Below, piece after piece: positions 7,765 through 15,853 of a stretch of DNA of 18,177 nt. The first letter of the stretch is position 1, and every line of letters begins with the position of its first letter. The notes below the pieces were generated by a model, which saw only the letters and a list, made by a program, of their open reading frames with translations, was not told the DNA's origin and did no database searches. A program made the translations under genes and the position numbers. Origin of the DNA: Fidelibacterota bacterium (GTDB lineage: Bacteria; Fidelibacterota; UBA2242; B5-G15); contig QNCQ01000007.1 in the NCBI GenBank assembly GCA_003645825.1, forward strand, positions 1 through 18,177, written 5' to 3'.

Positions 7765-10700
7765 ATGAAAAGATTACTATTTAGTTTAGTAGCCTTCTTA
7801 TTTATAATATGCAAGTTGGATGCCTTAAATTATGGCATACTGACAGGTAAAACTGTTGATGAACAAGGAAACCCTCTTCCGGGGGCTAATATTATCGTTA
7901 AGGGTTTAAATATCGGGACTGCATCAAATACAAAAGGTGAGTTTACTATTTCGTCTATGCCGCCGGGCAAGTATGAAGTTATGGTAAGCTATATTGGGTA
8001 TAAAACAGAAAAGGTCGAGGTAAGCATAAAGGAAAATGAAGTAAAATTTTTAGAGATAGTGCTTAAAGTTAGTCCAGTCAGAGGTAAAAAGGTAGTTGTT
8101 CAAGCACAAGCGCTGGGCCAAATACAGGCAATAAACCAGCAGATGTCACTGTCAAACATTGCAAATGTAGTATCCTCAAAACAAATTCAAGAATTACCAG
8201 AAGCGAATGCGGCAGAAGCCATAGGTAGGCTACCCGGAGTATCTTTACAGAGGTCAGGTGGTGAGGGTAACAAGTTAGTGATAAGAGGGCTCGCACCTAA
8301 GTATTCCAAAATCCAAATAAATGGTATTACAATGAGTCCAACGGATTCTTATGATAGAAGCACGGATTTAAGCATGATATCTCAATATATGCTTTCGGGT
8401 ATTGAACTATACAAATCTCTAACTGCAGATAAAGAAGCTAATGCGACTGGGGGTGTCGTTAATTTTGTTGTGAGAGAAGCACCTGAGGAACCAAGATTTA
8501 ATGTCATTATTCAAGGTGGCTACAATGATTTGAAGTCTTACTTCGGTAACTATAAGGTGGTCGTTAGCGGTAGTAGGCGTTTTTTCAACAACAGGCTAGG
8601 TATATTTTTACAGCTGGACGCTGAGAGAAAAGATGCAAGTTCAGAAGAAATGGGTAATAATGAGTATTCGAAAGAGAGAGAAGATGGCCCTGTTTTAACT
8701 GATGTGGTTCGCGTTAGGGATATTGAGAGGAGGATAAATAGATATAATGGTACCGTGGTTTTGGATTATAAGGGGGTTGCTACTAAAATAAAGGCAAATA
8801 CATTTTTTAGTATAAAAAAGACAACTTTAAACGAACATGGGATAAGTTTTAACTTGAGGTGGAGGAATACGCCCATTAGTGCTTTAGCAGAAAAAAATGC
8901 GTTAGGTGTTCTAACAAATTCTATCGACATTGAGCATTATATCGGTAAGTTGTGCATAAATTCCTCATTGGGCTACTCCATATCAAAAAACTCGACACCG
9001 GGGCAACTATATCTATGGGCTGTAGATATTGATAATAAGTCATTCCCTCCAAATGTTAACGTCAGGCAAAATTTACATCCTTATGATATTCAAAATGTGA
9101 TTGTGTTAGATACTCTGAGTTATACGTATGAAGATAGGGTGGAGAAATATTTTGGTATAGATAGGAAGTTGGGGGATTTGTATCGTAGAAGTTATGATTC
9201 TGATGGACGGCATTTGATCTATAAAATTGATTTCAAATATCGGGATATTGTGAATTTACCCAGTTTTAAAGTGGATGTAAAATGGGGTGGAATGTATAAG
9301 CAAATGATAAGAAAATATGACCAAGATGTGCTGTATGCCATGTTAAGCGGTCAGTTGAATCAGGACCTTATAAATAGGGATGCTTATTTTTATGAGTTTG
9401 GTGAAGAAGATTTAAAGAAGGGAGATAAACTTTCAACTTTTTGGTGTGCAAGGAATATGAGCTACTGGAATTTGGGCGCTGGGTCAAGTTATATCCTTGC
9501 ATATGATTTGTACGATAGAGATCGTAAAAGATTGTATATAATGGATGACAAATTTTTGATAGAACCTTTATTAGATATCGATTTGATGAAAAGACTGGAT
9601 GATTTATTGCAAGATAATCCAAATGACTCTATAGAATATTATGAGAATCAAAAGGAGAGCATTATCTATGATTACGATGGTAGCGAAACATATTATGCTG
9701 GTTATTTGATGTTTACCCTGAAATGGAGGTCTTTGACTTTTATCCCTGGTGTTCGATATGAGAAGAACGTGACAAAGTATAATGGTTATAGAGGCGATGC
9801 CAGGGACCTTACTCAAGACTGGTTACCTTTCAGAAAATGGTATAAAACGAAAAAAAGAAGAGAGAATGAATTTTACTTGCCTATGATCCATCTTGTTTGG
9901 AAACCTAAAAAATGGTTGAATATAAAAGCAGGATATACACATACTTTACAGAGACCAAACTATAGTGATATAGTTCCCACTGTTTTGATAACTAATCCAA
10001 TAAGTGGTCCAATTGTGTGGCATAATTTTAATCTTGAACCGGAAAAGGCGAGAAATTACGATTTAGAACTTGCGTTGGTATCAAGCAAAATAGGGCTATT
10101 TTCCATTTCGGGTTTTTATAAAACAATTAGAGATATGATTTACTATACTGGTAACTGGGTTATTACTAATGAAGAGATTGATTTTTTTGAGGGATTGGAC
10201 AGAAAAACCATAGGTAGGACAGTTAACTTTGCTAAAAATAATGAATATGAGGCTATTGATTATGGAGTTGAGTTACAGTGGATGTCCAATTTCTGGTATT
10301 TGCCTGGAATGCTAAAAGGTTTGGTGTTGAATATAAACTATACGAGAAACTTTTCTGAGACTAAATATTTCCGGAATAGAGTTATAGTGGATTTTGATGA
10401 GAATTTTAATCTTATATATAAGAATGCGGATACGACTTACACAGAAAGGATGGTATATCAGCCTGACCATATTCTCAATTTGACTGTGGGATATGATTAC
10501 AAGGGGTTTTCAATGAGGTGGACATTTCGATATAAATCTAACATCTTTACAAACACGAATTGGTACTCAGATTTGAGGGGATATTCTACGAAATTTTTTA
10601 GACACGATTTATCTATAAGACAGAAACTCTCGAAATATGGGATGGAGCTGTACCTAAATATTAGCAATTTAAATAATGAGCATGAAGAAAATGTAATAAA

Positions 10701-10773
10701 GTTCGAACATTTGCCTATTTACGAAAAGTACTATGGTAGAGTTATTGACCTGGGAATAAAATATGAATTATAA
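7765..10773 (+). CDS. TonB-dependent outer-membrane receptor, oligosaccharide-uptake type
   Basis: The protein has 1002 residues and a signal peptide at ~1-20. Residues 24-101 are a carboxypeptidase-regulatory-like domain (LTGKTVDEQGNPLPGANIIV, PPGKYEVMVSYIGY), the N-terminal extension usual in FCB receptors. The plug follows at ~128-240: NIANVVSSKQIQELPEANAA, IGRLPGVSLQR, GEGNKLVIRGLAPKYSKIQI and IELYKSLTADKEANATGGVV. This wording resembles the TonB-Xanth-Caul group (TIGR01782), which is tied to oligosaccharide import, more than classical SusC. The remaining ~750 residues form the barrel and end in VIDLGIKYEL. There is no SusD-like gene in the window. AAGG at 7754-7757 is the likely Shine-Dalgarno. 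As first gene of the unit holding GH87 and GH97, it probably imports glucan fragments made at the surface; the ligand is inferred. Confidence 0.9.
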   Translation: MKRLLFSLVAFLFIICKLDALNYGILTGKTVDEQGNPLPGANIIVKGLNIGTASNTKGEFTISSMPPGKYEVMVSYIGYKTEKVEVSIKENEVKFLEIVLKVSPVRGKKVVVQAQALGQIQAINQQMSLSNIANVVSSKQIQELPEANAAEAIGRLPGVSLQRSGGEGNKLVIRGLAPKYSKIQINGITMSPTDSYDRSTDLSMISQYMLSGIELYKSLTADKEANATGGVVNFVVREAPEEPRFNVIIQGGYNDLKSYFGNYKVVVSGSRRFFNNRLGIFLQLDAERKDASSEEMGNNEYSKEREDGPVLTDVVRVRDIERRINRYNGTVVLDYKGVATKIKANTFFSIKKTTLNEHGISFNLRWRNTPISALAEKNALGVLTNSIDIEHYIGKLCINSSLGYSISKNSTPGQLYLWAVDIDNKSFPPNVNVRQNLHPYDIQNVIVLDTLSYTYEDRVEKYFGIDRKLGDLYRRSYDSDGRHLIYKIDFKYRDIVNLPSFKVDVKWGGMYKQMIRKYDQDVLYAMLSGQLNQDLINRDAYFYEFGEEDLKKGDKLSTFWCARNMSYWNLGAGSSYILAYDLYDRDRKRLYIMDDKFLIEPLLDIDLMKRLDDLLQDNPNDSIEYYENQKESIIYDYDGSETYYAGYLMFTLKWRSLTFIPGVRYEKNVTKYNGYRGDARDLTQDWLPFRKWYKTKKRRENEFYLPMIHLVWKPKKWLNIKAGYTHTLQRPNYSDIVPTVLITNPISGPIVWHNFNLEPEKARNYDLELALVSSKIGLFSISGFYKTIRDMIYYTGNWVITNEEIDFFEGLDRKTIGRTVNFAKNNEYEAIDYGVELQWMSNFWYLPGMLKGLVLNINYTRNFSETKYFRNRVIVDFDENFNLIYKNADTTYTERMVYQPDHILNLTVGYDYKGFSMRWTFRYKSNIFTNTNWYSDLRGYSTKFFRHDLSIRQKLSKYGMELYLNISNLNNEHEENVIKFEHLPIYEKYYGRVIDLGIKYEL

Positions 10774-10791
10774 AAATGCTAGGTAAAATTT

Positions 10792-10797
10792 GGGAGG
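10792..10797 (+). promoter_or_regulatory. Strong Shine-Dalgarno fixing the start of the beta-helix gene
   Basis: GGGAGG lies 4 nt before ATG 10802. It overlaps an in-frame TTG at 10790, so the shorter ATG-initiated protein is the likely product. Confidence 0.7.
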
Positions 10798-10801
10798 CAA
10801 T

Positions 10802-12502
10802 ATGTTAGGAAAAGGTTTATCTTTATTTTTTATTTTTACTATAACAATGTTTTGGACTAACATTCTTTCTGCCGGTGTTATTGAAAAGGGGGATACGTTG
10901 TTGATTGGGAATCATAAACCAGACGGTTCTCTAAATGGTGCACTTGATTATTGGATTTACAATGATGTCGATGAAGATGGTAAACACAAGCACAAGGTTT
11001 ACGAGTTGTATAGGGATTCCGTTTATTTTGTAGAGAATGTTATACGGTTTGATGAAGATATCCATATAGTAGCTCCCAAACCGACAAAAGAAAAAAGGCC
11101 ACCGGTAATTAGACCAGGTTTAAAGTCAGATGGATCATGCCCGCCATGGATATTTGAATTTCATGAAAGTGCTGTTTTAAAGAATTTATGGATAACTGGA
11201 ATCAGGCCAGATGGTGAAGGTGCTTCGGGGCAATGGGTGATAAATATTGTTGATCATGACGGTACAAGCTATACCTTTGATGGTCTTATTATTGAAGCTC
11301 CATATACGGGTTGGTCCGCGGTTCAAGGGACTGGTTCTGGAAGAAGCACGTGGAAAATATTGAATTGTCTGGTTTTTAGTGTTGGTACTCCGGGTATCAA
11401 ATGGAATGGGACTGTATTCTGTGAATCAGGCCCAGGGATACCCAAAGATAGTGTCATTTGTCGGAATAGCACTTTTTTCAACGTTGGAGGATATTGCGCT
11501 GATTGTGAGGGCCCAACGCTATATGGGGAATTTAAAAATAATACTGTAGTTAACACATGGACTCAATCTCATCAGTTTAACTGGATTGTCGAATGCCACG
11601 TAGAAAACAATATTTTCTATAATTGCTATATGGCATCTGAAGATGAAAATGAAGCGAAAAATAGAGTTCCAACCAGAGATGTTCATGGACTTGTGCACCT
11701 ATTTGAGTTGGATTCTTTGACTAGGGATTCTCTATTCTGTGGGTTGAAGGGATACGATCCGAATGGTGACGGTCATTTTACAGAAGATGAAAGGGTATAT
11801 ACTTTAAAAAATAACATTTACTATTGGATCCCGGAAGTTATTGAATGGTGGAACAATAATAGTTTTGGAGTACTTCCTCAGAAATGGATGCCAGATTATG
11901 TTGAAGAACATTTTTTTGACAATGATGAGGCGTATCCTAATTTTGTAGATAGTAACAACGTTAATATGGACCCGCAGTTTAACATGACGGTATGTGATCC
12001 ACAGGTAATTATAGGGAATTTAAATGGAATATGGGATCCATGGGCAGATGGAGTTTATTATTTTCATGAACCACCAGAGGCTCTGCTTACATTTGAATGG
12101 CCAATTGAGGATTATATTGATTTGTCCTACGGTGCAAATTTTGTTGATGATGAGGGTAAACCTATTGGAGATCCAAGGTGGTGGAGTGAAGTTGGTATTA
12201 AGGAAAAGAAATCTATAACCCCTATAGCCTTTAAACTATACCAGAACTACCCCAATCCATTTAACTCCACTACTTCTATTAAGTACGAAATAAAACAGAG
12301 ATCAAAAGTTAGGTTGTGTATTGTGAATTCGAAGGGTCAAATAGTTCGAACACTTGTAAATGGTAAGCAGGATATAGGCTTGTACAAAGTTACTTGGGAT
12401 GGAAAAGATGATAATGGAATTATGTTAGCAAGCGGTGTGTATTTTTGCAGGTTAGAGAGTGGGTTTGGAAATGTTGTTAAAAAGATGGTTTTTCTGAAAT
12501 AG
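10802..12502 (+). CDS. Secreted beta-helix-like protein of unknown activity with sorting tail
   Basis: The protein has 566 residues from ATG 10802 and a signal peptide at ~1-24. Residues ~100-280 carry irregular repeats typical of right-handed parallel beta-helices (LKNLWITGI, FDGLIIEAPY, WKILNCLVFSV, CRNSTFFNV, FKNNTVVNT, VENNIFYNC), and NNIYYW recurs at ~337. Residues 319-330 (DPNGDGHFTEDE) match a complete EF-hand calcium loop, and DVDEDG (55-60) is a partial one. The last ~90 residues form a sorting tail (YQNYPNPFNST ... ASGVYFCRL). Beta-helix folds are shared by polysaccharide lyases, glycoside hydrolases and glycan-binding proteins. I cannot assign a family or point to catalytic residues. 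It begins 28 nt after the receptor and precedes the GH87-like gene. A surface glycan lyase, hydrolase or binding protein is plausible; the fold call is moderate and the activity unknown. Confidence 0.7.
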   Translation: MLGKGLSLFFIFTITMFWTNILSAGVIEKGDTLLIGNHKPDGSLNGALDYWIYNDVDEDGKHKHKVYELYRDSVYFVENVIRFDEDIHIVAPKPTKEKRPPVIRPGLKSDGSCPPWIFEFHESAVLKNLWITGIRPDGEGASGQWVINIVDHDGTSYTFDGLIIEAPYTGWSAVQGTGSGRSTWKILNCLVFSVGTPGIKWNGTVFCESGPGIPKDSVICRNSTFFNVGGYCADCEGPTLYGEFKNNTVVNTWTQSHQFNWIVECHVENNIFYNCYMASEDENEAKNRVPTRDVHGLVHLFELDSLTRDSLFCGLKGYDPNGDGHFTEDERVYTLKNNIYYWIPEVIEWWNNNSFGVLPQKWMPDYVEEHFFDNDEAYPNFVDSNNVNMDPQFNMTVCDPQVIIGNLNGIWDPWADGVYYFHEPPEALLTFEWPIEDYIDLSYGANFVDDEGKPIGDPRWWSEVGIKEKKSITPIAFKLYQNYPNPFNSTTSIKYEIKQRSKVRLCIVNSKGQIVRTLVNGKQDIGLYKVTWDGKDDNGIMLASGVYFCRLESGFGNVVKKMVFLK

Positions 12503-12558
12503 AATTGAGTGTAGACAACTTTATTCGGTAAATATTTAAAATCAAGGTAAGACCAATC
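12503..12558 (+). other. Short intergenic leader before the GH87-like gene
   Basis: This 56-nt gap contains TTGAGT (12505-12510) but only a poor -10 match at the right spacing, so read-through from the upstream gene is more likely than a separate promoter. ATCAAGGTA (12541-12549) repeats the 9-mer found just before the receptor gene (7751-7759). It includes the probable Shine-Dalgarno AAGG, here 11 nt from the ATG. Confidence 0.4.
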
Positions 12559-15500
12559 ATGATAAATAGATATACACTTGTAGCTATAACCTTACTAATC
12601 CTTGTTTTAGCATGTAGAGGTTTTTGTGAAATAGGTGCTAAGTTACCATATAAGAGGTATGAGGCTGAATTTGGGAGTTGGGGCTTGGGTGCGGTTTTGC
12701 ATAAATCGAAGGATTTTATCCAAGACAGTACAGCCTCAGAGGCATCTAATCAGTGCTATGTTGGGTTGTTAGAGAAAGGTTCTTATTTGGAATGGGTCAT
12801 AAAGGATAGTGTGGATGGGGTTAATATAAGGTTTACTTTGCCAGATTCTCCTGATGGTAATGGAGTTAATGGTTTGTTGGGGGTTTATGTTAATGGGGAA
12901 AAAGTAACTGATGTTGTACTGACATCATATTGGGCTTGGCAATATTTCGAGAGTTCAGATCCTTCAAACGTTCCCTCGAGAAGACCAAGGATGCGATTTG
13001 ATGAAGTACATTTCAAATTAGAAAAAGTGTTAAATCCAGGTGATACTCTGAGATTTGTCAAAATAGGAGATGATAGCTATGAGTATGGGATTGATTTTGT
13101 GGAATTAGAGAAAGTGCCTCCTGAAATACCTAAGCCAGATGATGCATTATCTGTAACTGATTTTGGAGCAACTCCAGATGATGAAAGTGATGATTGGAGT
13201 GGATTCTATAACTGCATAAATACTGCAAAAAGTTGGAGGAAGAATGTATATATTCCAAAAGGCAAATATTTACTGGGGGAGCGGTTAGATTTAAATGTTT
13301 CGAACATAAAAATAATAGGAGCGGGAATATGGTATACAGAAATATATTTTACAAATAATGGTGTTAGAGGAGGTGGGATCTTAGGTACGGATAACTGTTC
13401 TAAGGTGGAAATTGCACATATGTATCTTAACAGTGTTATAAATAGTAGATTTTACAATGATGACCCGCGCACACAGTACGTTTATAAATGCTTTATGGGT
13501 ACTTTTGGGGATAATTCCATAATTCATGATATATGGGAGGAACACTTTGAGTGTGGTTTCTGGATCGGTGATTATTCATATCCATTGTCATACACAGAGA
13601 ACTTTACCATTTATAATTGCAGAATTAGAAATAATTATGCCGATGGTGTGAATTTTACCCAGGGGACAAGTAATTCAGTTGTAAGAAATTGTAATATTAG
13701 GAATAATGGAGATGATGGATTAGCATGTTGGCCAAGTGACTATAATAGTGTGAAAATGTCTGTAAATGTCCTTTTTGAAAATAACACTATTGAACATAAC
13801 TGGCGAGCCGGAGGTATAGCGATATTTGGTGGGGATGGGCATATAATTAGAAATAATCTTGTAAAAGATAATTTTGCTGGTTCAGGTATAAGATTAACGA
13901 CAGATTTTGATGGATATAATTTTAGAAATACTTCGAATATAACATTTGAAAATAATTTGATAATTCATTGTGGAACAAGTGATGATCTATGGGGGATAGA
14001 AAGAGGAGCAGTAGAACTTGCAGCTACGAGAGAGAGAATCAAAAATGTTAATTTTAAGAATTTAACCATAATAGGAGCCCAAAGAGATGGTATAATGATT
14101 GGTGGCAATGCAGGTTTTTCAGGAATATATTTTGAGAATGTAATAATAGACAGTACAGGGCTTGATCCATATGTCGATTCAAGAGTGATAGAGTCACATG
14201 AAGGGAAAGCTATAGTGGTATATACGAATGTTGGTGAGGCTGAGATAAATGGGCTGACAATATCCAATATTGAGTCTGATGACCCTATTTATGTCAAAAA
14301 AGGATTTGATTTAAAAATTAGATATGCCAATATTCCACTTGAAGATATCAGGTTGGATCCAAAGATAATCAAGTTACCAAGATTGAGAGTTGACACGATA
14401 AATGTTAATCCAGTGCCTCAATATGCTTCCAATTACTCAATAAATTGGGTGTTGGCCGATACTAACATAGCTGTAATAATAGATACGAATAATGTCTATG
14501 CTTCTATAATGGGGAAATTACCGGGTAGCACGTATTTAATTGCACAAACACCGGATGGGTTGATTGAAGATACGTGCATAGTTGATGTGGTTCCGGCAGT
14601 AAATATTTATTCTCCTGATCAATTTTGTTATGAAAATGGAGATTCTGTAATTGTAATAGTTGATGCTTTGGGAATAGATAGAGATATCTCTGTTGAATAT
14701 AGTGTTGGAGGATCTGCAACAATAAATAAAGATTTTATTGTCATCGGGTTTACTGATAATATTATCAATTTAAATCCATCTAAATACGCCGATACTCTGG
14801 TTTTGAAAACTGTAGATGATGAACTTAGAGAAGGACCTGAGTATATTGGTATGGGGATAGTGAGTAATGATAATTATACAATTGGTGGTAGGAAAAATTG
14901 TAAGATTACTATTCTGGATGATGATATGGGTGATTTGCAACCTCCTGTAATTGGAATAACCAGAACTCCATGTATAATTGATGGCAATATAGATCCCATG
15001 TGGTCAAATACGCCACCAATGCCTATTGGCAATGTTGTTATTGGTGAAAGACAGGACGATTTTTATGCCGAATGGAGAGCAATGGCAGATGAGACTAACT
15101 TATATATTTTAGTTAATGTTAAGGATTCCGTGTTAATCAATGATTCTGGATCGAATTGGTGGGAAGATGATGCTATAGAGGTGTTTATAGATGGTGATAA
15201 TAGCAAAGGAACCTCTTATGATGGTATAAATGATTTCCAATACGGTTTTAGATGGGGGGATAGTTCAATAAATATTGGGGCAAATTCAGTGAACAAGACA
15301 GATGGTATTGATTTCTTTATTAAAGGGACAAAAGATGGTTATATTCTTGAATTATTAATCCCATGGCAAACAGTTGGAGTCATTCCTGACGTTGGAGATG
15401 TTATAGGATTTGATATAGGAGTTGATGATGATGATAACGGAGAAGCAAGAGAATCTCAAATAGTTTCTTTAGCTAAAAATGAAACTGGATGGAGAAATCC

Positions 15501-15834
15501 CAGTGTTCTTGGGGAGGTATGCATAGGCATTTCTAAGGATAATATCGATCGAAGCAGCAAATACAAACTTAGTGATTTTAAAATCAGTAAAATTTACCCG
15601 AATCCGTTCAATTACAGTACATGTGTAGAATATTATCTCCCCTATAAATCAAGTGTTGTAATAAAGATTTACAATGTAAAAGGTCAGATGGTAAGGCGAA
15701 TAAGCTGTGGAGAGAAATCTGCAGGTGTCTATAAATCAATACTTGAAGCTAAGGGTTTATCTTCTGGTTTATATTTTGCGGTAGTAGAAACGGCATTCGA
15801 TATAAGAGCAAAAAAAATCCTTTTGATTAAGTAG
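12559..15834 (+). CDS. Secreted multidomain GH87-like alpha-1,3-glucanase/mycodextranase
   Basis: The protein has 1091 residues. The signal sequence ends near 19-23 (VLAC is lipobox-like). Residues ~31-186 form a CBM35/CBM6-like sandwich (RYEAEFGSW, YLEWVI, YGIDFVELEKV). The beta-helix catalytic domain (~198-600) begins VTDFGATPDDESDDWSGF. It has the GH87 pattern IIGAGIWYTEIYF, IHDIWEEHFECGFWIG, RIRNNYADGVN, IRNNGDDGLACW and GGIAIFGG. Asp362, Asp385 and Asp386 have the 23+1 spacing of the catalytic Asp triad I recall for Paenibacillus GH87 enzymes. Next come a BIG2-like domain (~600-678), a Calx-beta-like domain (~679-790, ending ITILDDDMG), a CBM9-like domain (~795-990, IDGNIDPMWSNT, WWEDDAIEVFIDGD, DGYILELLIPW) and a sorting tail (KIYPNPFN). 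The predicted reaction is endo-cleavage of alpha-1,3- or alternating alpha-1,3/1,4-glucan. It precedes a GH97 alpha-glucosidase that could finish the products. Family GH87 is likely; exact specificity is open. Confidence 0.82.
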   Translation: MINRYTLVAITLLILVLACRGFCEIGAKLPYKRYEAEFGSWGLGAVLHKSKDFIQDSTASEASNQCYVGLLEKGSYLEWVIKDSVDGVNIRFTLPDSPDGNGVNGLLGVYVNGEKVTDVVLTSYWAWQYFESSDPSNVPSRRPRMRFDEVHFKLEKVLNPGDTLRFVKIGDDSYEYGIDFVELEKVPPEIPKPDDALSVTDFGATPDDESDDWSGFYNCINTAKSWRKNVYIPKGKYLLGERLDLNVSNIKIIGAGIWYTEIYFTNNGVRGGGILGTDNCSKVEIAHMYLNSVINSRFYNDDPRTQYVYKCFMGTFGDNSIIHDIWEEHFECGFWIGDYSYPLSYTENFTIYNCRIRNNYADGVNFTQGTSNSVVRNCNIRNNGDDGLACWPSDYNSVKMSVNVLFENNTIEHNWRAGGIAIFGGDGHIIRNNLVKDNFAGSGIRLTTDFDGYNFRNTSNITFENNLIIHCGTSDDLWGIERGAVELAATRERIKNVNFKNLTIIGAQRDGIMIGGNAGFSGIYFENVIIDSTGLDPYVDSRVIESHEGKAIVVYTNVGEAEINGLTISNIESDDPIYVKKGFDLKIRYANIPLEDIRLDPKIIKLPRLRVDTINVNPVPQYASNYSINWVLADTNIAVIIDTNNVYASIMGKLPGSTYLIAQTPDGLIEDTCIVDVVPAVNIYSPDQFCYENGDSVIVIVDALGIDRDISVEYSVGGSATINKDFIVIGFTDNIINLNPSKYADTLVLKTVDDELREGPEYIGMGIVSNDNYTIGGRKNCKITILDDDMGDLQPPVIGITRTPCIIDGNIDPMWSNTPPMPIGNVVIGERQDDFYAEWRAMADETNLYILVNVKDSVLINDSGSNWWEDDAIEVFIDGDNSKGTSYDGINDFQYGFRWGDSSINIGANSVNKTDGIDFFIKGTKDGYILELLIPWQTVGVIPDVGDVIGFDIGVDDDDNGEARESQIVSLAKNETGWRNPSVLGEVCIGISKDNIDRSSKYKLSDFKISKIYPNPFNYSTCVEYYLPYKSSVVIKIYNVKGQMVRRISCGEKSAGVYKSILEAKGLSSGLYFAVVETAFDIRAKKILLIK

Positions 15835-15843
15835 TAAGGACGT

Positions 15844-15848
15844 GGAGG
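15844..15848 (+). promoter_or_regulatory. Shine-Dalgarno deciding the GH97 start
   Basis: GGAGG lies 5 nt before ATG 15854 and only 2 nt before ATG 15851. It overlaps a possible GTG at 15842, which makes 15854 the best start. A weaker AAGGA at 15836-15840 could serve ATG 15851. Confidence 0.55.
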
Positions 15849-15853
15849 GTATG

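Noticed and set aside
13965..14267. 100-residue antisense frame inside the GH87-like gene
   Set aside because: It is a shadow of the beta-helix coding sequence with low-complexity Ser/Pro composition and no start signal.
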